A stretch of DNA of 64,000 nucleotides from Lutjanus erythropterus (Eukaryota; Chordata; Actinopteri; Lutjaniformes; Lutjanidae). The notes below the pieces were generated by a model, which was given only the letters and a program-made list of their open reading frames with translations, did no database searches and was not told the DNA's origin. Made by a program: the position numbers and the translations under genes. The stretch spans positions 9,034,683 to 9,098,682 of the forward strand of contig CM034603.1 of assembly GCA_020091685.1 (NCBI GenBank), written 5' to 3'. This document shows, piece after piece, positions 59,001 through 64,000 of the stretch (positions are counted from its first letter, which is position 1; each line of letters opens with the position of its first letter).

Positions 59001-60948
59001 TGATGTTGACGCTGTTTGCTGTCGTAGCTCTCTCTTCCACCCCAACCTCCTCTTTATGCGATTAGCTTTTGGTATTGTCGATTTCATGAAGCTTTAATAT
59101 TCATCGATGTATATTAAGGAGGATTATCTCTTCCAGTAGAATCCTTATTGCTGCGCAAATTCTTTCAAGCTTTTTCAAAGAGCAGAGCCTTCCCTGACAA
59201 GTCTAAATTTACAAGTATTTGTTATAAATGATCAATTCTTTGACAAATGTGAGCGACGTTGACTTAATTCCTGTTGTTGTGTTAGTAAAAACATTTCACT
59301 AATTAATTTGGCTTAAGAGTTTAAAGGACTTTTAATTACATGCCTAATGAACTAGCAGCCTATCCCATCCCTTTAAAGGCCATCCTTTAAAGGGATACTC
59401 CAACAGTTTAGCATTAAGCTCTATTCCCATGGAGGTAGTATTACCAGAGGAGCTCATTTGATTTAGAAATGACCTCCTGTATGTGTTTTGTGCAGCATAT
59501 TCACATGGGATAAGCAGTCTGTTCTTTACTGACATTACATCCTGGATGTGGTGTCAAGCCTTTGAATAACCTCAGACTTTCAGAAGCAGAGCATCTGTTC
59601 TTCAGCAGCCACATTAATAATAGAGTTTAGAGCTGTTCTGCCCACTTTCCGCATGTGTTACCAGAATAAATACACATTTGCAGCTAACCCTCTCTGTTAT
59701 CATCACTCAATATAGTTGCTCTCACAGCACAGCTGTTGACTGCTGTTCAATTTGTAGTGAACTGTGTTCAAATTTCAGTTGTCTGACAACAGAAAACAGA
59801 TGTTTAAAAATTAAATAAATCACGACCCCAAATCAGGGACATGTTGTTTCACATTGGATGAATATTATCACAGGACCTCTGTGTTTGGCAAAACCTGACA
59901 TTTTTTTATGTAATATTTTTTAATAATTGTAATTTTGGGAATTTTTACTTTACAAATTACGAACATGGCAGATTCACACAAAATTAAGATCACAGGTGAC
60001 CTGCACAATTATTAATTAATTACTATCAATTACTTAAGATCCCTATATATAATATATAATACTGGTCCAAAGCAAATAGAGCGTAATAATTCAAGAAATC
60101 CGGGGTACTCAAATAGATTGAAAAAACAACACTCAAAATTTGTTCAGCAGAGGCTGAGATATCCCAACCATTCTCTTTCCTACAATTCCCAAAATGCAAC
60201 TCTTTCATAAGACACACTATGCTTCTTAAATGCACACCTCTGTCAGACCCCATACACGCAGTTTGTAACTCAGGCTGTCTGTGAAAAATGATAAGTCTCA
60301 AGTCGAAGCTGAGATACCCCTGATGACATCACTATGACACCATCAGTTTTTTGTTTTTTTTTTAAATTTTTTAAACGCTCTCTCCAGAACTGATGTAGAC
60401 ATTACACGGCTGTGTTCACGAGATGAGTCGTATTTCACATGTAAACTGAACGTCGTGTAAAATCTGTGGCGTGCCCCTTTAATTTAAACGCTTCAGCCAT
60501 ATAAGTTGCAGGTAATGCCAGAACTGACACTGATTCAAATTAACTTGCCAGTTTCCAGACCAGGATCAAAAGGGTATCAAATATTTTACATCAGCTAAAA
60601 GTCAAATGTGTCCTCATTGGAAAATAAGAAACTACAGACCATCTCAGTCTGTCCCCTCCGGGTGAGTGTGCGGGTGTGTCTCTTACCATTATCAGAGATG
60701 TCCAAAGTCCCCACGCATGAAACTCGAGGAAACAGCTCTTGAATCACCCCGGCACCTGCTGACCTCAACTGTGGGAGGAAGACAGAGAGGAGCGGGGCAT
60801 GATGGGATAGCCGCGAGCATTAATCTATGAAGAAGATGAGTGAATATACCTAGAGCAGCAGAGACTGACAGAGCGTACCTCACAGCTGCTGATGTCCAGG
60901 TGTAAATCAGTGATATGAGGGTTATTGGACAGACCTAGGAACAGGGCC
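23577..60948 (-). CDS. carmil3: carmil3-like gene (CARMIL family), 21 exons, 5' part outside window
   Basis: This entry is the gene envelope; the exons follow separately. CARMIL proteins bind heterodimeric actin capping protein, reduce its hold on barbed ends and promote lamellipodial actin assembly at the plasma membrane. Seen here: 21 minus-strand segments with AG/GT borders whose phases fit, giving 2755 coding bases (917 residues plus stop). The order is C-terminal leucine-rich repeats, helical dimerisation region, CPI motif, CSI motif and a disordered tail. Assignment to paralog 3 rests on remembered similarity: DTMAIKK followed by IRPVS, the segment around [12 protein letters not shown], and NKPSLDLS in the tail, where CARMIL1 and CARMIL2 differ. 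The family is about 1370 residues, so roughly the first 450 residues (PH-like domain and early repeats) should lie upstream of position 64000. Family is near certain; the paralog is likely. Confidence 0.9.
23918..24024 (-). CDS. carmil3: carmil3 exon 20 of window: charged tail segment
   Basis: Encodes [20 protein letters not shown] then [16 protein letters not shown]. It is highly charged and predicted disordered. The acceptor is CTCACCAG; the donor GTATGT after AAG is good and reads straight into an in-frame stop if not spliced. Joined to exon 21 it gives NKPSLDLS, resembling NKPRLRLS of CARMIL3, which supports the junction. Confidence 0.82.
24025..26244 (-). other. intron of carmil3 between window exons 19 and 20
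   Basis: About 2.2 kb of AT-rich sequence; no exon and no clear repeat family was recognised. Confidence 0.65.
26245..26611 (-). CDS. carmil3: carmil3 exon 19 of window: large disordered-tail exon
   Basis: The longest exon found (367 bp, 122 codons plus one base). It starts [20 protein letters not shown], has an acidic and Ser/Thr-rich middle, and ends [20 protein letters not shown]. The P-P-P-Q-S-x-K-P-S-x-x-x-M-R motif matches the CARMIL3 tail. The acceptor TTTGTGCAG is good and the donor is GTACTG. The third-position GC bias is strong. Confidence 0.88.
26920..27033. repeat. (TG)n and (AGTAC)n microsatellites
   Basis: About nine TG units at 26920-26938, and at 26999-27033 tandem AGTAC units (ACAGTACAGTACAGTACA) within the intron between window exons 18 and 19. 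Confidence 0.85.
27340..27470 (+). repeat. probable tRNA-derived SINE fragment
   Basis: TGTGTTCAATCCCAGCTCATG resembles the RNA polymerase III B box (GGTTCRANNCC) with the CTCTCTCTCCC tail block typical of one fish SINE group. The A box is not clear. Degenerate. Confidence 0.4.
27754..28210. repeat. truncated copy of the TTTGAAGTGGGGTTGTATGAGG family
   Basis: The left end TTAAAGGTATAGTTTTTTGA runs into AGTGGGGTTGTATGAGGTAG. The interior GTGCAAAGACAGTTAAGG and AGAGTTGCTGGTCTACCACC matches 21407-22223. The right inverted end is missing; exon 18 begins 80 bp further on. Confidence 0.65.
28291..28459 (-). CDS. carmil3: carmil3 exon 18 of window: disordered tail
   Basis: Two frames are open here. 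The frame chosen reads [20 protein letters not shown], then [19 protein letters not shown]. It has many G or C third positions, and its V-H-G context resembles the CARMIL3 tail. The other frame is rich in Arg and Glu and has lower third-position GC. The acceptor is CACTCCAG and the donor GTACAC, leaving phase 0. The exon lies just right of an inverted-repeat element remnant (27754-28210). Confidence 0.75.
29521..29676 (-). CDS. carmil3: carmil3 exon 17 of window: basic segment; donor uncertain
   Basis: Encodes [20 protein letters not shown], then [19 protein letters not shown] and onward. The K-K-R-R-x-x-L-x-x-F segment matches the basic patch after the CSI motif in CARMIL3. The acceptor CTCTGCAG is good. 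The 3' end is not settled: the frame of the next exon needs two bases left over (phase 2). That fits GTTGAA at 29520 (chosen here) or a GTGGAA just inside it, or GTGCAC further left. A better-looking donor, GTACGC after codon TAC (exon end 29553), is phase 0 and would not fit. Confidence 0.75.
30159..30619. mobile_element. 461-bp inverted-repeat element, TAAAGGGACAGTTCACCC ends
   Basis: The left end TAAAGGGACAGTTCACCC and the right end GGGATGAACTGTCCCTTTA are inverted repeats of 19 bp with one difference. The interior includes GGCTGTAGAGATGCCTGCC. A related fragment lies at 13300-13520. Non-autonomous, common in fish. TTAA occurs at the left border, but no symmetric duplication was seen. Confidence 0.8.
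30990..31330. repeat. dispersed repeat, copy 1 of the CACATCCAGCAGA family
   Basis: ATTCACTGTCTTTCTAGCTC, GTTTTTGGTTTCCAGAAAC, TTTTAGCTGCTAAATGCTCC and TGTCTGCCGTCTGGTGCAGG run parallel to 46590-46720. Confidence 0.45.
32590..32740. repeat. TAATTATGAG palindromic repeat
   Basis: Units CATAATCATGACCCTGCATC, CTTGTAATTATGAGGACAC, TTCATAATTAGGAAATC and TTAATTATGAGAAGAC recur at about 25-30 bp spacing. Confidence 0.45.
33000..33245. repeat. dispersed repeat, copy 2 of the CACATCCAGCAGA family
   Basis: CACATCCAGCAGATAGTGAAC, ATTAGCATTTGTTTGGAGTC, CCACCTGGTGACTTTAAGTC and TTTCAGCTCCGTTTTTGG align with 46490-46790 and partly with 30990-31330. Confidence 0.5.
34050..34165. repeat. TCTCATAATTA-type palindromic repeat
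   Basis: AATTTTCTCATCATTAAGAG, ATAATTATCTCATACTAATG and TCTCACATAATTACAAGATT form alternating inverted units of about 20-30 bp, as at 32590 and 41790. Confidence 0.45.
34365..34444 (-). CDS. carmil3: carmil3 exon 16 of window: CSI motif
   Basis: Encodes [20 protein letters not shown] then KRVLPD plus two bases. The [14 protein letters not shown] core (about 34373-34417) corresponds to the CARMIL-specific interaction motif (family form L-D-E-G-L-E-D-F-F-S-R-R-V), the second capping-protein contact. Finding CPI and CSI in consecutive exons confirms the reading. The acceptor TAG is preceded by (TG)n; the donor GTAGCT is weak. Confidence 0.92.
35129..36100. mobile_element. non-autonomous DNA element with GACCCTTCGCTAA ends, complete copy
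   Basis: The left end TGACCCTTCGCTAAACCCCG and the right end GGTGCTTAGCGAAGGGTCA are inverted repeats of about 20 bp. The interior matches the copy at 326-1125 over about 800 bp, with blocks such as GTGGTGAATGGATTAAACTC and CTACCTCCAGCCAAACTTGT. A plus-strand frame (35781-36089, 102 codons) has no recognised domain. It lies in the intron between exons 15 and 16 and ends 99 bp from exon 15. The target duplication was not resolved. Confidence 0.75.
36199..36386 (-). CDS. carmil3: carmil3 exon 15 of window: CPI capping-protein motif
   Basis: Encodes about 63 residues: a Pro/Ser-rich lead ([11 protein letters not shown]), [14 protein letters not shown], then [17 protein letters not shown]. The last is the CPI motif (family pattern L-x-H-x-T-x-x-R-P-[KR]-x6-P), coded at about 36220-36270, which wraps round capping protein. 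The L, H, T and R-P-R positions are present. The final proline position reads alanine, although prolines follow four residues later. The acceptor is TTGTAG and the donor GTAAGT (phase 0). Base composition is GC-rich compared with the flanking introns. Confidence 0.93.
37017..37083 (-). CDS. carmil3: carmil3 exon 14 of window: basic segment DTMAIKK
   Basis: Encodes [19 protein letters not shown] then TRL and one base. The strongly basic stretch matches the CARMIL3 segment with DTMAIKK and K-I-R-P-V-S, absent in that form from CARMIL2. Basic stretches in this part of CARMIL1 contribute to membrane binding; whether this one does is inference. The acceptor is an unremarkable AAAAG; the donor GTGAGT is perfect. 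Confidence 0.88.
37084..39390 (-). other. intron of carmil3 between window exons 13 and 14
   Basis: About 2.3 kb, almost half of it the inverted-repeat element at 37496. A block at 38795-38880 (TAGGCCTGCAGCAAATGATC) may be another fragment of the TAGGGCTGCAA family. Otherwise nothing was recognised. Confidence 0.7.
37496..38491. mobile_element. 1-kb inverted-repeat element with TTAAAGGGTAATTCTGGTAT ends
   Basis: The left end TTAAAGGGTAATTCTGGTAT continues TCTTAAACCTGG. The right end reads CCAGGTTTAAAAATACCAG then AATTGCTCTTTGAA, an imperfect inverse over about 33 bp. The interior at 38230-38360 (AGCAGTAGACCAGCATCTC, GGTAAAATCACTGTTTTTG) matches a different family present at 21407-22223, so the element is composite or carries an insertion. 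Non-autonomous. Confidence 0.7.
39391..39516 (-). CDS. carmil3: carmil3 exon 13 of window: basic-to-acidic linker
   Basis: Encodes 42 residues: [20 protein letters not shown], then [20 protein letters not shown]. It links the helical region to the capping-protein-binding region. The closing D-E-x-x-G-x-N-x motif leads straight into DTMAIKK of the next exon as in CARMIL3. The acceptor is GCATCAG behind (GT)n; the donor GTAAGT is perfect. Confidence 0.88.
41100..41215. repeat. fragment of the GTTTGACATTTT-type family, interior part
   Basis: GAGCCAGACTAGCTGTTTTC and CTAGTCCGTTTGCTAAGCTGC match the interior of the common fish repeat seen at 17057-18205. It ends next to the hAT-type insertion. 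Confidence 0.45.
41224..41722 (+). mobile_element. hAT-type non-autonomous element with 8-bp target duplication
   Basis: The 499-bp block starts CAGTCATTCCCAAAGAGTCG and ends TTTGGGAAACAATG. The ends are imperfect inverted repeats sharing TTCCCAAA. Both sides carry the same 8 bases, CATTAAAG (41216-41223 and 41723-41730), the duplication length of hAT transposons. There is no transposase. A second copy of the family, in opposite orientation, is at about 12836-13290. Confidence 0.85.
41790..42000. repeat. TCTCAAGATAA palindromic tandem-like repeat
   Basis: Repeated, alternately oriented blocks such as CACAAGTTAATTATTTCGTT, ATCTCAAGATAA and TTTTCTTGAGATTACGAGAT give local palindromes. Related blocks occur at 32590-32740 and 34050-34165. 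Confidence 0.5.
42181..42268 (-). CDS. carmil3: carmil3 exon 12 of window: end of dimerisation helices
   Basis: Encodes [18 protein letters not shown] then [11 protein letters not shown], nearly the family sequence for the last helix. The acceptor is CTTTTCAG. Two tandem donors are possible: GTACTG directly after CTG (exon end 42181) or GTAATA six bases later (exon end 42175), which would add V-L. Both keep phase 0, so the difference would be two residues. Confidence 0.92.
42377..42552 (-). CDS. carmil3: carmil3 exon 11 of window: helical dimerisation region
   Basis: Encodes [15 protein letters not shown], then [19 protein letters not shown] and [11 protein letters not shown] plus two bases. 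The x-E-S-M-V-S-L-x-x-E-L-C-P and S-I-P-R-x-x-I-R-x-A-L-x-E-x-A patterns are conserved in the family. The acceptor is GTCCAG and the donor GTAAGA. Only 108 bp of intron separate it from the next exon. Confidence 0.93.
43211..43324 (-). CDS. carmil3: carmil3 exon 10 of window: helical dimerisation region
   Basis: Encodes 38 residues running [20 protein letters not shown] then [14 protein letters not shown]. The spacing L-x-P-S-L-x-E-L-x-H-V-L-x-x-D-G-P-V-x-Q-R-L is shared with CARMIL3 and is one of the better paralog indicators. The acceptor is TTTTAG, preceded by (TG)n. The donor is GTGGGT. Confidence 0.92.
44085..44215 (+). mobile_element. hAT-type element end fragment
   Basis: CAGGGGTCTGCAACCTTTAC followed by AAGAGCCATTTTTGGCC is the classical end of a large hAT-related group. 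Only this end is visible; the rest is lost or replaced by the adjoining sequence. Confidence 0.6.
44285..44640. repeat. copy of the TA-flanked short element also at 11757
   Basis: TTTGAGTTTTGTGCCCAACTC, then AGTTGAGATAATTTACTATT and ATCTAAAGAAGAAAAGT run parallel to the 11757-12229 copy. The ends are not clear. (TTA)n follows at about 44695-44715. Confidence 0.55.
46490..46790. repeat. dispersed repeat, copy 3 of the CACATCCAGCAGA family
   Basis: Shares CACATCCAGCAGA, then ATTAGCATT.GTTTGGAGT, ACCACCTGG and GCTTTTAGCTC with 33000-33245, and CAACTCCTGCAGCTCTTTAGC with 30990-31330. The repeat type was not identified. Confidence 0.5.
47123..47686. repeat. short inverted-repeat element with CAGTGGTGGAAAGAGTAC head
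   Basis: It begins CAGTGGTGGAAAGAGTACTG, followed by TACTCAAGTATAAGTA and repeated AAGTA(C) blocks, and closes with ATTACTTCTACCCCTGCTG, the imperfect inverse of the head. The family is abundant in fish. No 8-bp duplication could be read at the borders. Confidence 0.6.
48114..48233 (-). CDS. carmil3: carmil3 exon 9 of window: helical dimerisation region
   Basis: Encodes 40 residues: [17 protein letters not shown], an acidic turn, then [13 protein letters not shown]. It corresponds to the M-x-x-R-L-C-x-R-V-Q-E segment and the K-D-A-K-N-S-R-A helix end of CARMIL3. The acceptor TAG is preceded by (GT)n. The donor GTGAGT follows GCT (phase 0). Confidence 0.92.
48369..48467 (-). CDS. carmil3: carmil3 exon 8 of window: start of helical dimerisation region
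   Basis: Encodes 33 residues, [12 protein letters not shown], then [15 protein letters not shown]. The I-x-x-x-L-x-R-N-N and L-x-Q-G-L-V-T-S-[ST]-x-E-Q patterns match the start of the long helical region that makes CARMIL antiparallel dimers. Whole-codon exon (99 bp). The acceptor AG is preceded by a (GT)n/(GC)n run at about 48472-48500 instead of an ordinary pyrimidine tract. The donor is GTGCGT. Confidence 0.92.
50025..50300. repeat. dispersed GGGCTGCAA-type repeat copy
   Basis: Blocks GGGCTACAAAAAATAGTTTT, GGTCTATAAAATATCAGAAAG and TTGTCTGACTAACAATCCG, ending ACTCACATTTGAAAAGACTG, follow the same order as in the family also present at 55025-56395. Uninterrupted here. Confidence 0.55.
51175..52021 (+). 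mobile_element. Tc1-like DNA transposon, internally deleted and decayed
   Basis: Inverted ends TACACTGCCTGG and CCAGGCAGTGTA are flanked on both sides by TA, the Tc1/mariner target. The plus strand carries transposase remnants: a W-S-D-E-S-R-F block near 51485, [12 protein letters not shown] near 51580, FQDDN..IHRA near 51710, then [18 protein letters not shown] and LQLWTEINV-like residues to about 51970. These are the catalytic-core signatures of Tc1 transposases. At 847 bp it is about half of full length. The N-terminal DNA-binding region is missing and several stops interrupt the frame, so it is not functional. It lies in a carmil3 intron, opposite in direction to the gene. Confidence 0.9.
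52340..52433 (-). CDS. carmil3: carmil3 exon 7 of window: LRR cap to linker
   Basis: Encodes [20 protein letters not shown] and then [11 protein letters not shown]. The MPLP.SD..Q.YRS..E.TE pattern is the conserved C-terminal cap of the repeat domain in CARMIL1-3. The acceptor is CAACTTCAG and the donor GTGAGA after a complete AAG codon. The first base completes the histidine codon begun in exon 6. Confidence 0.93.
52796..52864 (-). CDS. carmil3: carmil3 exon 6 of window: last leucine-rich repeats
   Basis: Encodes [22 protein letters not shown] plus two bases. The W-D-R-N-N-T strand and the F-x-D-V-A-R-A-L-E helix are signatures of the last CARMIL repeats before the helical cap. The acceptor CTCTCAG, read with the two bases from exon 5, gives arginine. 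The donor is GTAAGA. Confidence 0.93.
52968..53010. repeat. (CA)n microsatellite
   Basis: CTCTCTCACA leads into about 16 uninterrupted CA units within the intron between window exons 5 and 6. Likely polymorphic. Confidence 0.95.
53862..53880. repeat. (CA)n run abutting the exon 5 donor
   Basis: About nine CA units on the plus strand, i.e. (GT)n read in the gene direction. The first GT after exon 5 doubles as the splice donor. Confidence 0.9.
53881..54053 (-). CDS. carmil3: carmil3 exon 5 of window: two leucine-rich repeats
   Basis: Encodes [12 protein letters not shown], then [18 protein letters not shown] and [15 protein letters not shown]. These are among the most conserved repeats of the family ([29 protein letters not shown]). 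The acceptor is CTCCTTCAG. The donor GT is itself the first unit of a (GT)n run covering about 53862-53880, so the exact cleavage position depends on phase: the exon must end in AG to make the next arginine. Confidence 0.94.
54475..54620. repeat. fragment of the GTTTGACATTTT-type dispersed repeat
   Basis: AATAGTTTGACATTTTGCAAA followed by CGCTTTCTAGGCAAGAGTTAGACGCC matches the head of a very common fish inverted-repeat family. A more complete copy lies at 17057-18205. Further right the match fades. Confidence 0.5.
55025..56395. repeat. dispersed TAGGGCTGCAA-type repeat, split by a later insertion
   Basis: The left half starts TAGGGCTGCAATTAACAATT and carries GATTAATC/ATTAATCAATTAG blocks. 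The right half resumes at GTCTTCAAATATCTTGTTTTG and ends in CGATTAATCGATTATC-like sequence with TAGTTGACAACTAATC. The two halves are contiguous in the family, as the copy at 50025-50300 shows, so the block 55145-56181 was inserted later. Confidence 0.6.
55145..56181. mobile_element. about 1.04-kb non-autonomous DNA element nested in the repeat
   Basis: The ends are imperfect inverted repeats: GGGCTTCTTTTGCGAACAG on the left against GGGCCTCATTCACTAACAT read inward from the right. The body contains GTGCGTACGCAC and CATGCGTACGCACAC blocks near the left end. The only frame worth noting (plus strand 55741-55947, 68 codons) has no recognised domain, so this looks non-autonomous. The target duplication could not be fixed; the superfamily was not assigned. 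Confidence 0.5.
57410..57464 (-). CDS. carmil3: carmil3 exon 4 of window: helix of leucine-rich repeat
   Basis: Encodes [18 protein letters not shown], the amphipathic helix between two repeats, which matches the family pattern of L-E-E-I-L-H-K-L-V-Q-L. The acceptor is CCTCAG; the donor GTGAGT follows the complete codon TGT. The preceding intron is 89 bp. Confidence 0.9.
57554..57650 (-). CDS. carmil3: carmil3 exon 3 of window: leucine-rich repeat
   Basis: Begins with two bases completing glycine, then [12 protein letters not shown] and [15 protein letters not shown], a canonical CARMIL repeat with the conserved GKNFN turn. The acceptor is GCGCAG and the donor GTACGG, leaving two bases of a codon (phase 2). 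A (CA)n run lies 15 bp upstream of the acceptor on this strand (57666-57689). Confidence 0.93.
58735..59160. repeat. dispersed repeat with ATATATTTCAATATATT core
   Basis: AT-rich intronic sequence with near-palindromic TTCAATATATTTCAATATATTA followed by a pyrimidine-rich block. It resembles a fish family built around a GATACGATATGTATCACAATAC-type head. Recognised by memory only; the limits are uncertain. Confidence 0.35.
59385..59575. repeat. dispersed repeat beginning TTTAAAGGGATACTCCAACAG
   Basis: The head CTTTAAAGGGATACTCCAAC and the following AGCATTAAGCTCTATTCCCA are typical of a short inverted-repeat family common in fish introns. A small direct repeat of CCTTTAAAGG-like sequence sits at its left edge (59370-59395). 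The right end was not found. Confidence 0.4.
60687..60768 (-). CDS. carmil3: carmil3 exon 2 of window: leucine-rich repeat
   Basis: Encodes [16 protein letters not shown] and then the strand [10 protein letters not shown] plus one base of the next codon. The RSAGA segment is characteristic of CARMIL repeats. The acceptor is CCCACAG and the donor GTAAGA. The intron separating it from the previous exon is only 110 bp. Confidence 0.9.
60879..60948 (-). CDS. carmil3: carmil3 exon 1 of window: leucine-rich repeat
   Basis: Encodes 23 residues ending HLDISSCE, the beta-strand part of one leucine-rich repeat of the horseshoe domain ([16 protein letters not shown]). It starts after CCTCCAG with the third base of a codon and ends at GAG before GTACGC (phase 0). 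It is the most 5' exon found; nothing exon-like was recognised between it and the right edge of the window, so the earlier repeats and the PH-like domain are further right. Confidence 0.88.
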
Positions 60949-63900
60949 CTGGAGGGAAACACAGGCAGGGTCGGATGGTAAAAAAAAGAGACGGAACAGG
61001 AAGGAGGGAGAGAGCAAGAACGGGGGAGGGAGAGATTAATGGGAAAGCAGATCAGGAAAGAGAGGAGTGAACAGAATGATAGGTAGATAAGAAGAAATGG
61101 AGAAACAAAGGGCAATTAATTGACAAAGGCAAGGCGCACATGAAATGTTGGACAAAAAGAAAGAAAAGATCAGTCCCGCATAAATCCAATTGCTCCTTTT
61201 CCTCCTTTTAACAACCTGAACAGATGATCCGACCCCTCCCCGCCGCCCCATCCTGCCCTGCGCTCTCCTCTGCACACCTAAAAGTTTTAGAGCCATCTTA
61301 AAGGATTTAGAGAAAAGTAGCTTAAAAAGAAGATTCAGAGCTCACTAACACCCCACCAAAAAAAAAATAAAAAATCACCTTAAAAACCTTCATTTATTCA
61401 GAAGAAGTGGCCAATTGTTGCTCATGCACACACACAAATACAGACACACACACACGCACATAAGCCCAGCTGGATGCAAAAAGAAAACTGCATTTGCACA
61501 TCAAGGCTCTGCTGGAGATTGTTCTTGTGCACTGAACGCACATTTAAGAGTTATGCACCATGAGGAGGTAATGAGGAGAAGTGCTAAGTGGGGAGTCCGC
61601 TCTGTCCATTTTGGCTGAGATCCATCATGCAGCACACAATCATCTCAATTGTTGGCAGTTTGCTTTGTTTACTCGGCCATTGATTGTGTTTTTTTTGGCG
61701 ATGAGAAGCTAACAGCAGGCTACACACACCTAACAGAGAAGCTGTAATGTAGCAATATTCCATTTATCCCCAAAGGGAGACGTGCTTTGTGCTTGGCCGC
61801 GCTCTGAGCCGGTTTAGCTACAGATCTCCTGAAGCTGGTAAGGATACAGAGTCCTGCACAAAGACACGTCAGCATGCTGGACACCAGCCAGTATTTTGGG
61901 GGGGGGGCCTTCAATCTATCTGCGTCCTCTGATTGAAGGCCAGTCTTCTAACATAATAGAGAATGGCTCCACTGTCGAGGAAAAGCGTTTGAAACCTAAT
62001 GCGAGCCTTGGCGATTAAATCTCGCTGATGGTTTGGATGCCAATAACACCCCGTATGGTACAAGCTATTTTGGTATTCAAGCCCGACACAATAAAAAACA
62101 GAAAAATAACATCCCCATGTGCTGAGAGGCCCTGCTTGTATTGATGGTGGAATATACCGCTGTCCTCTCAAGGCCTGTGTGCATCAGCTATGCATTAGAG
62201 AGCACAGCTCAGGGAACACTGGAATAATTCATATGAATTCTTATGTATTTTAAGAGACCCCTCTTCAGCTGTTTTCTAAAAGGCTGAATACCAATTTTAA
62301 AGGCCTTGTGTGTCATTTAAACAGTGCTTTAAACTAAAGCGCCTTACAGCATCATGAGTGGACACATTTTTACCATGAGTGGCCTCACTGGGAATTTATA
62401 TTTTATCACACTTAGGTTTCAAGTTTGACTAAACATTGTCAGCAGCACAAATGGCTGTTGACACAGAGAGGAAGCATCAGTAAAAACCGCTGCTAACACA
62501 CTGAAAGAGGATTTTTTTATAAATAATGGACTGTGAGTCATGTCACATAAACTACTTTAATAGCACTTATCAGGTTAATGCCCCCATCTTTTAATGTGTT
62601 TTCCCAATTTTACCCTTTGTTTTTGGCCCCTTATCAACCTGTTACCTATACCTATCCAGATATAGACAAATCTGGTGACCACTTTGTGTGTTCCCCCAAT
62701 CTTGAGGTGCTGCCTGGGGTTTGATCCCGGGAAATGGGATTCCTGAGAAATCTAATCAATACCATTTCCTGTTTCCTGGAAAATACAATGATGGGAACTG
62801 GGAAAAAATATGTTTTATTTATTTATCTTCTTTTAAACACAGAACATATTAGTTTACTGTCAGAAAACATGCAGCTGATATATGTGTGTTTGTGCGTGTC
62901 GCGCGCCAGTAAAACACAACAGATCCCATTAATTAACACAAAGAGCTATGATTAAAAAGCACATGCATGTTGCGAGTCTGACCATGTGGGATGGCGCCTC
63001 TATTATAGGTTGTACGGTAACATCTTTTGGCCCATCAGATTCATTCTGTTGCAGGCTGACCTCTTGTGATTGCATCAATACCATAGTTAATACGGTTGGC
63101 CCACTGAAGTCATCTGTTGCAAGTTTAATAGAATGGCTTAGAAAACACCAAATGACTTGCTTTAAAAAATTTCATTAGTTTATATAATGAAGATTTGTAA
63201 AATATCACTTTCATGAGGTTGTAATTCTCAAAAGACAAATCACAGACTATAAACTTTCATAATTCTGGCAGTCACAGTCGAGCAGCAGATATAATGAAGT
63301 TCATGCTGGATGTGAAGCTTATTTTAATTCTAATGTTAATAGACATAAACTGTGTTCTTTTGCCTTAATAATGATCAAAATAAAACATAAAAAAGGTCAG
63401 GTTAGGAACACATATACGTGTAGTTCTTCTTGTTGCATTTAGTGTTGTTTTAAATGACCAGGGCTTAGCTGAAGTTATGCCTTTAAAAAAAGTTTATTTC
63501 ATAGGATTCCCAGGAAAACTGGCTTTTTTCCCCAGGAGTGAAACTTTTGGGGGGAAAAAATCATCCCTAGCCCTGCCATTACTGTAGTGGCACGTCTTAG
63601 TATCTGTCCCTTGGTTTCAAACCTAAGTCTTACAAAAGTTGCAGCCTCAACCAGGGGCGCTCTTCATGGTGTAAAGGCTTGCATTTCGTTTTTGTCTGAG
63701 TTCAATGGAGTAGCTGAGAGCGGCACAGGTTCATCCAACCTTCCTATACATCGCTGTCAAAAAGTAACGTTCCATAAAAAGTACAAGTAAAAGTAGAAAA
63801 TTGTACACTTCTTATGATACTGTAGAGAGACACCCCTGCAGCAATGGCAGCTTGTTTACTTCTGGTGCTTCTGTTTACACCTACTGTTAATATCAAGCTA

Positions 63901-64000
63901 TTACCTAGTTATTACTTTGGCAACTACAAGGTATCACTTAATTAGTACATCTTTATTATCACACCATTACCCCACTATTACCATGTTATTACCAAGCTGT
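60949..64000 (-). other. intron of carmil3, right end of window
   Basis: No exon was recognised. It holds short open frames without family resemblance, a (CA)n-rich patch near 61425-61460, and a probable hAT-like remnant from 62712. Because exon 1 of the window begins in mid-gene, the preceding exon must lie right of 64000 unless a very short one was missed here. Confidence 0.55.
62712..63585. repeat. probable hAT-like short element remnant
   Basis: The right side ends in ATCATCCCTAGCCCTG, which on the other strand is the CAGGGCTAGGGATGAT type of end seen on hAT-related fish elements. Subterminal blocks with CCCGGGAAATGGGATTCCTG on the left and GGATTCCCAGGAAAA on the right are imperfect inverted copies. 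No clear 8-bp target duplication was seen, so the borders are approximate. Confidence 0.4.

Larger units (their letters stand above)
57651..60686 (-). other. intron of carmil3 between window exons 2 and 3
   Basis: About 3 kb. It contains a (CA)n run at 57666-57689 next to the exon 3 acceptor and the two dispersed repeats listed at 58735 and 59385; the remainder is AT-rich sequence with nothing recognised. Confidence 0.7.

Noticed and set aside
1-64000. A novel defence-type, CRISPR or prokaryote-like system
   Set aside because: I looked on both strands for regularly spaced identical repeats, operon-like gene packing or ribosome-binding sites and saw none; the DNA is vertebrate genomic sequence.
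60949-64000. A further upstream carmil3 exon within the window
   Set aside because: No segment with LRR-like residues and matching splice borders was found; the frames at 61036-61296 and 61911-62171 lack them.

Overview
The window is vertebrate nuclear DNA, and the combination of gene and repeats points to a percomorph-type ray-finned fish. The species cannot be named. The evidence is a many-exon gene with short exons and GT-AG introns, including one of about 83 bp. It sits among Tc1-like and hAT-type transposon remnants and several dispersed inverted-repeat families familiar from spiny-rayed fish. No prokaryotic, viral or CRISPR-like content was recognised.

One gene was recognised with confidence. 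The minus strand from 60948 down to 23577 carries 21 exons of a capping-protein regulator of the CARMIL family, best matched by memory to CARMIL3 (LRRC16B). Exons 1-7 encode the last third of the leucine-rich-repeat domain. Exons 8-13 encode the helical dimerisation region. Exons 14-16 encode the basic linker, the capping-protein-interaction (CPI) motif and the CARMIL-specific (CSI) motif. Exons 17-21 encode a disordered proline- and serine-rich tail. The 21 exons total 2755 coding bases and keep one reading frame (917 residues and a stop); the donor of exon 17 is the only uncertain junction. The 5' part of the gene (start codon, PH-like domain, first repeats) lies beyond position 64000.

Below 23577 the picture is less certain. 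Two exon-like segments at 22338-22455 and near 19233 are phase-compatible with an alternative carmil3 3' end that would close in a C-terminal T-R-L. They could equally belong to another gene. From 1 to about 18450 no gene was recognised, apart from a CpG-bearing segment at about 11080-11290 with a perfect splice-donor-like site.

The rest is intronic or intergenic repeat. It includes a TA-flanked, internally deleted Tc1-like element (51175-52021), an older Tc1-like remnant (about 5560-5955), a hAT-type short element with an 8-bp target duplication (41224-41722), and a second hAT-type copy in the opposite orientation (about 12836-13290). Two copies of an element with GACCCTTCGCTAA ends lie 35 kb apart. 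A degenerate tandem array of AGAACGTTCT-like motifs lies at 14020-15040, and there are many (TG)n runs. Several of those runs sit directly against carmil3 splice sites.
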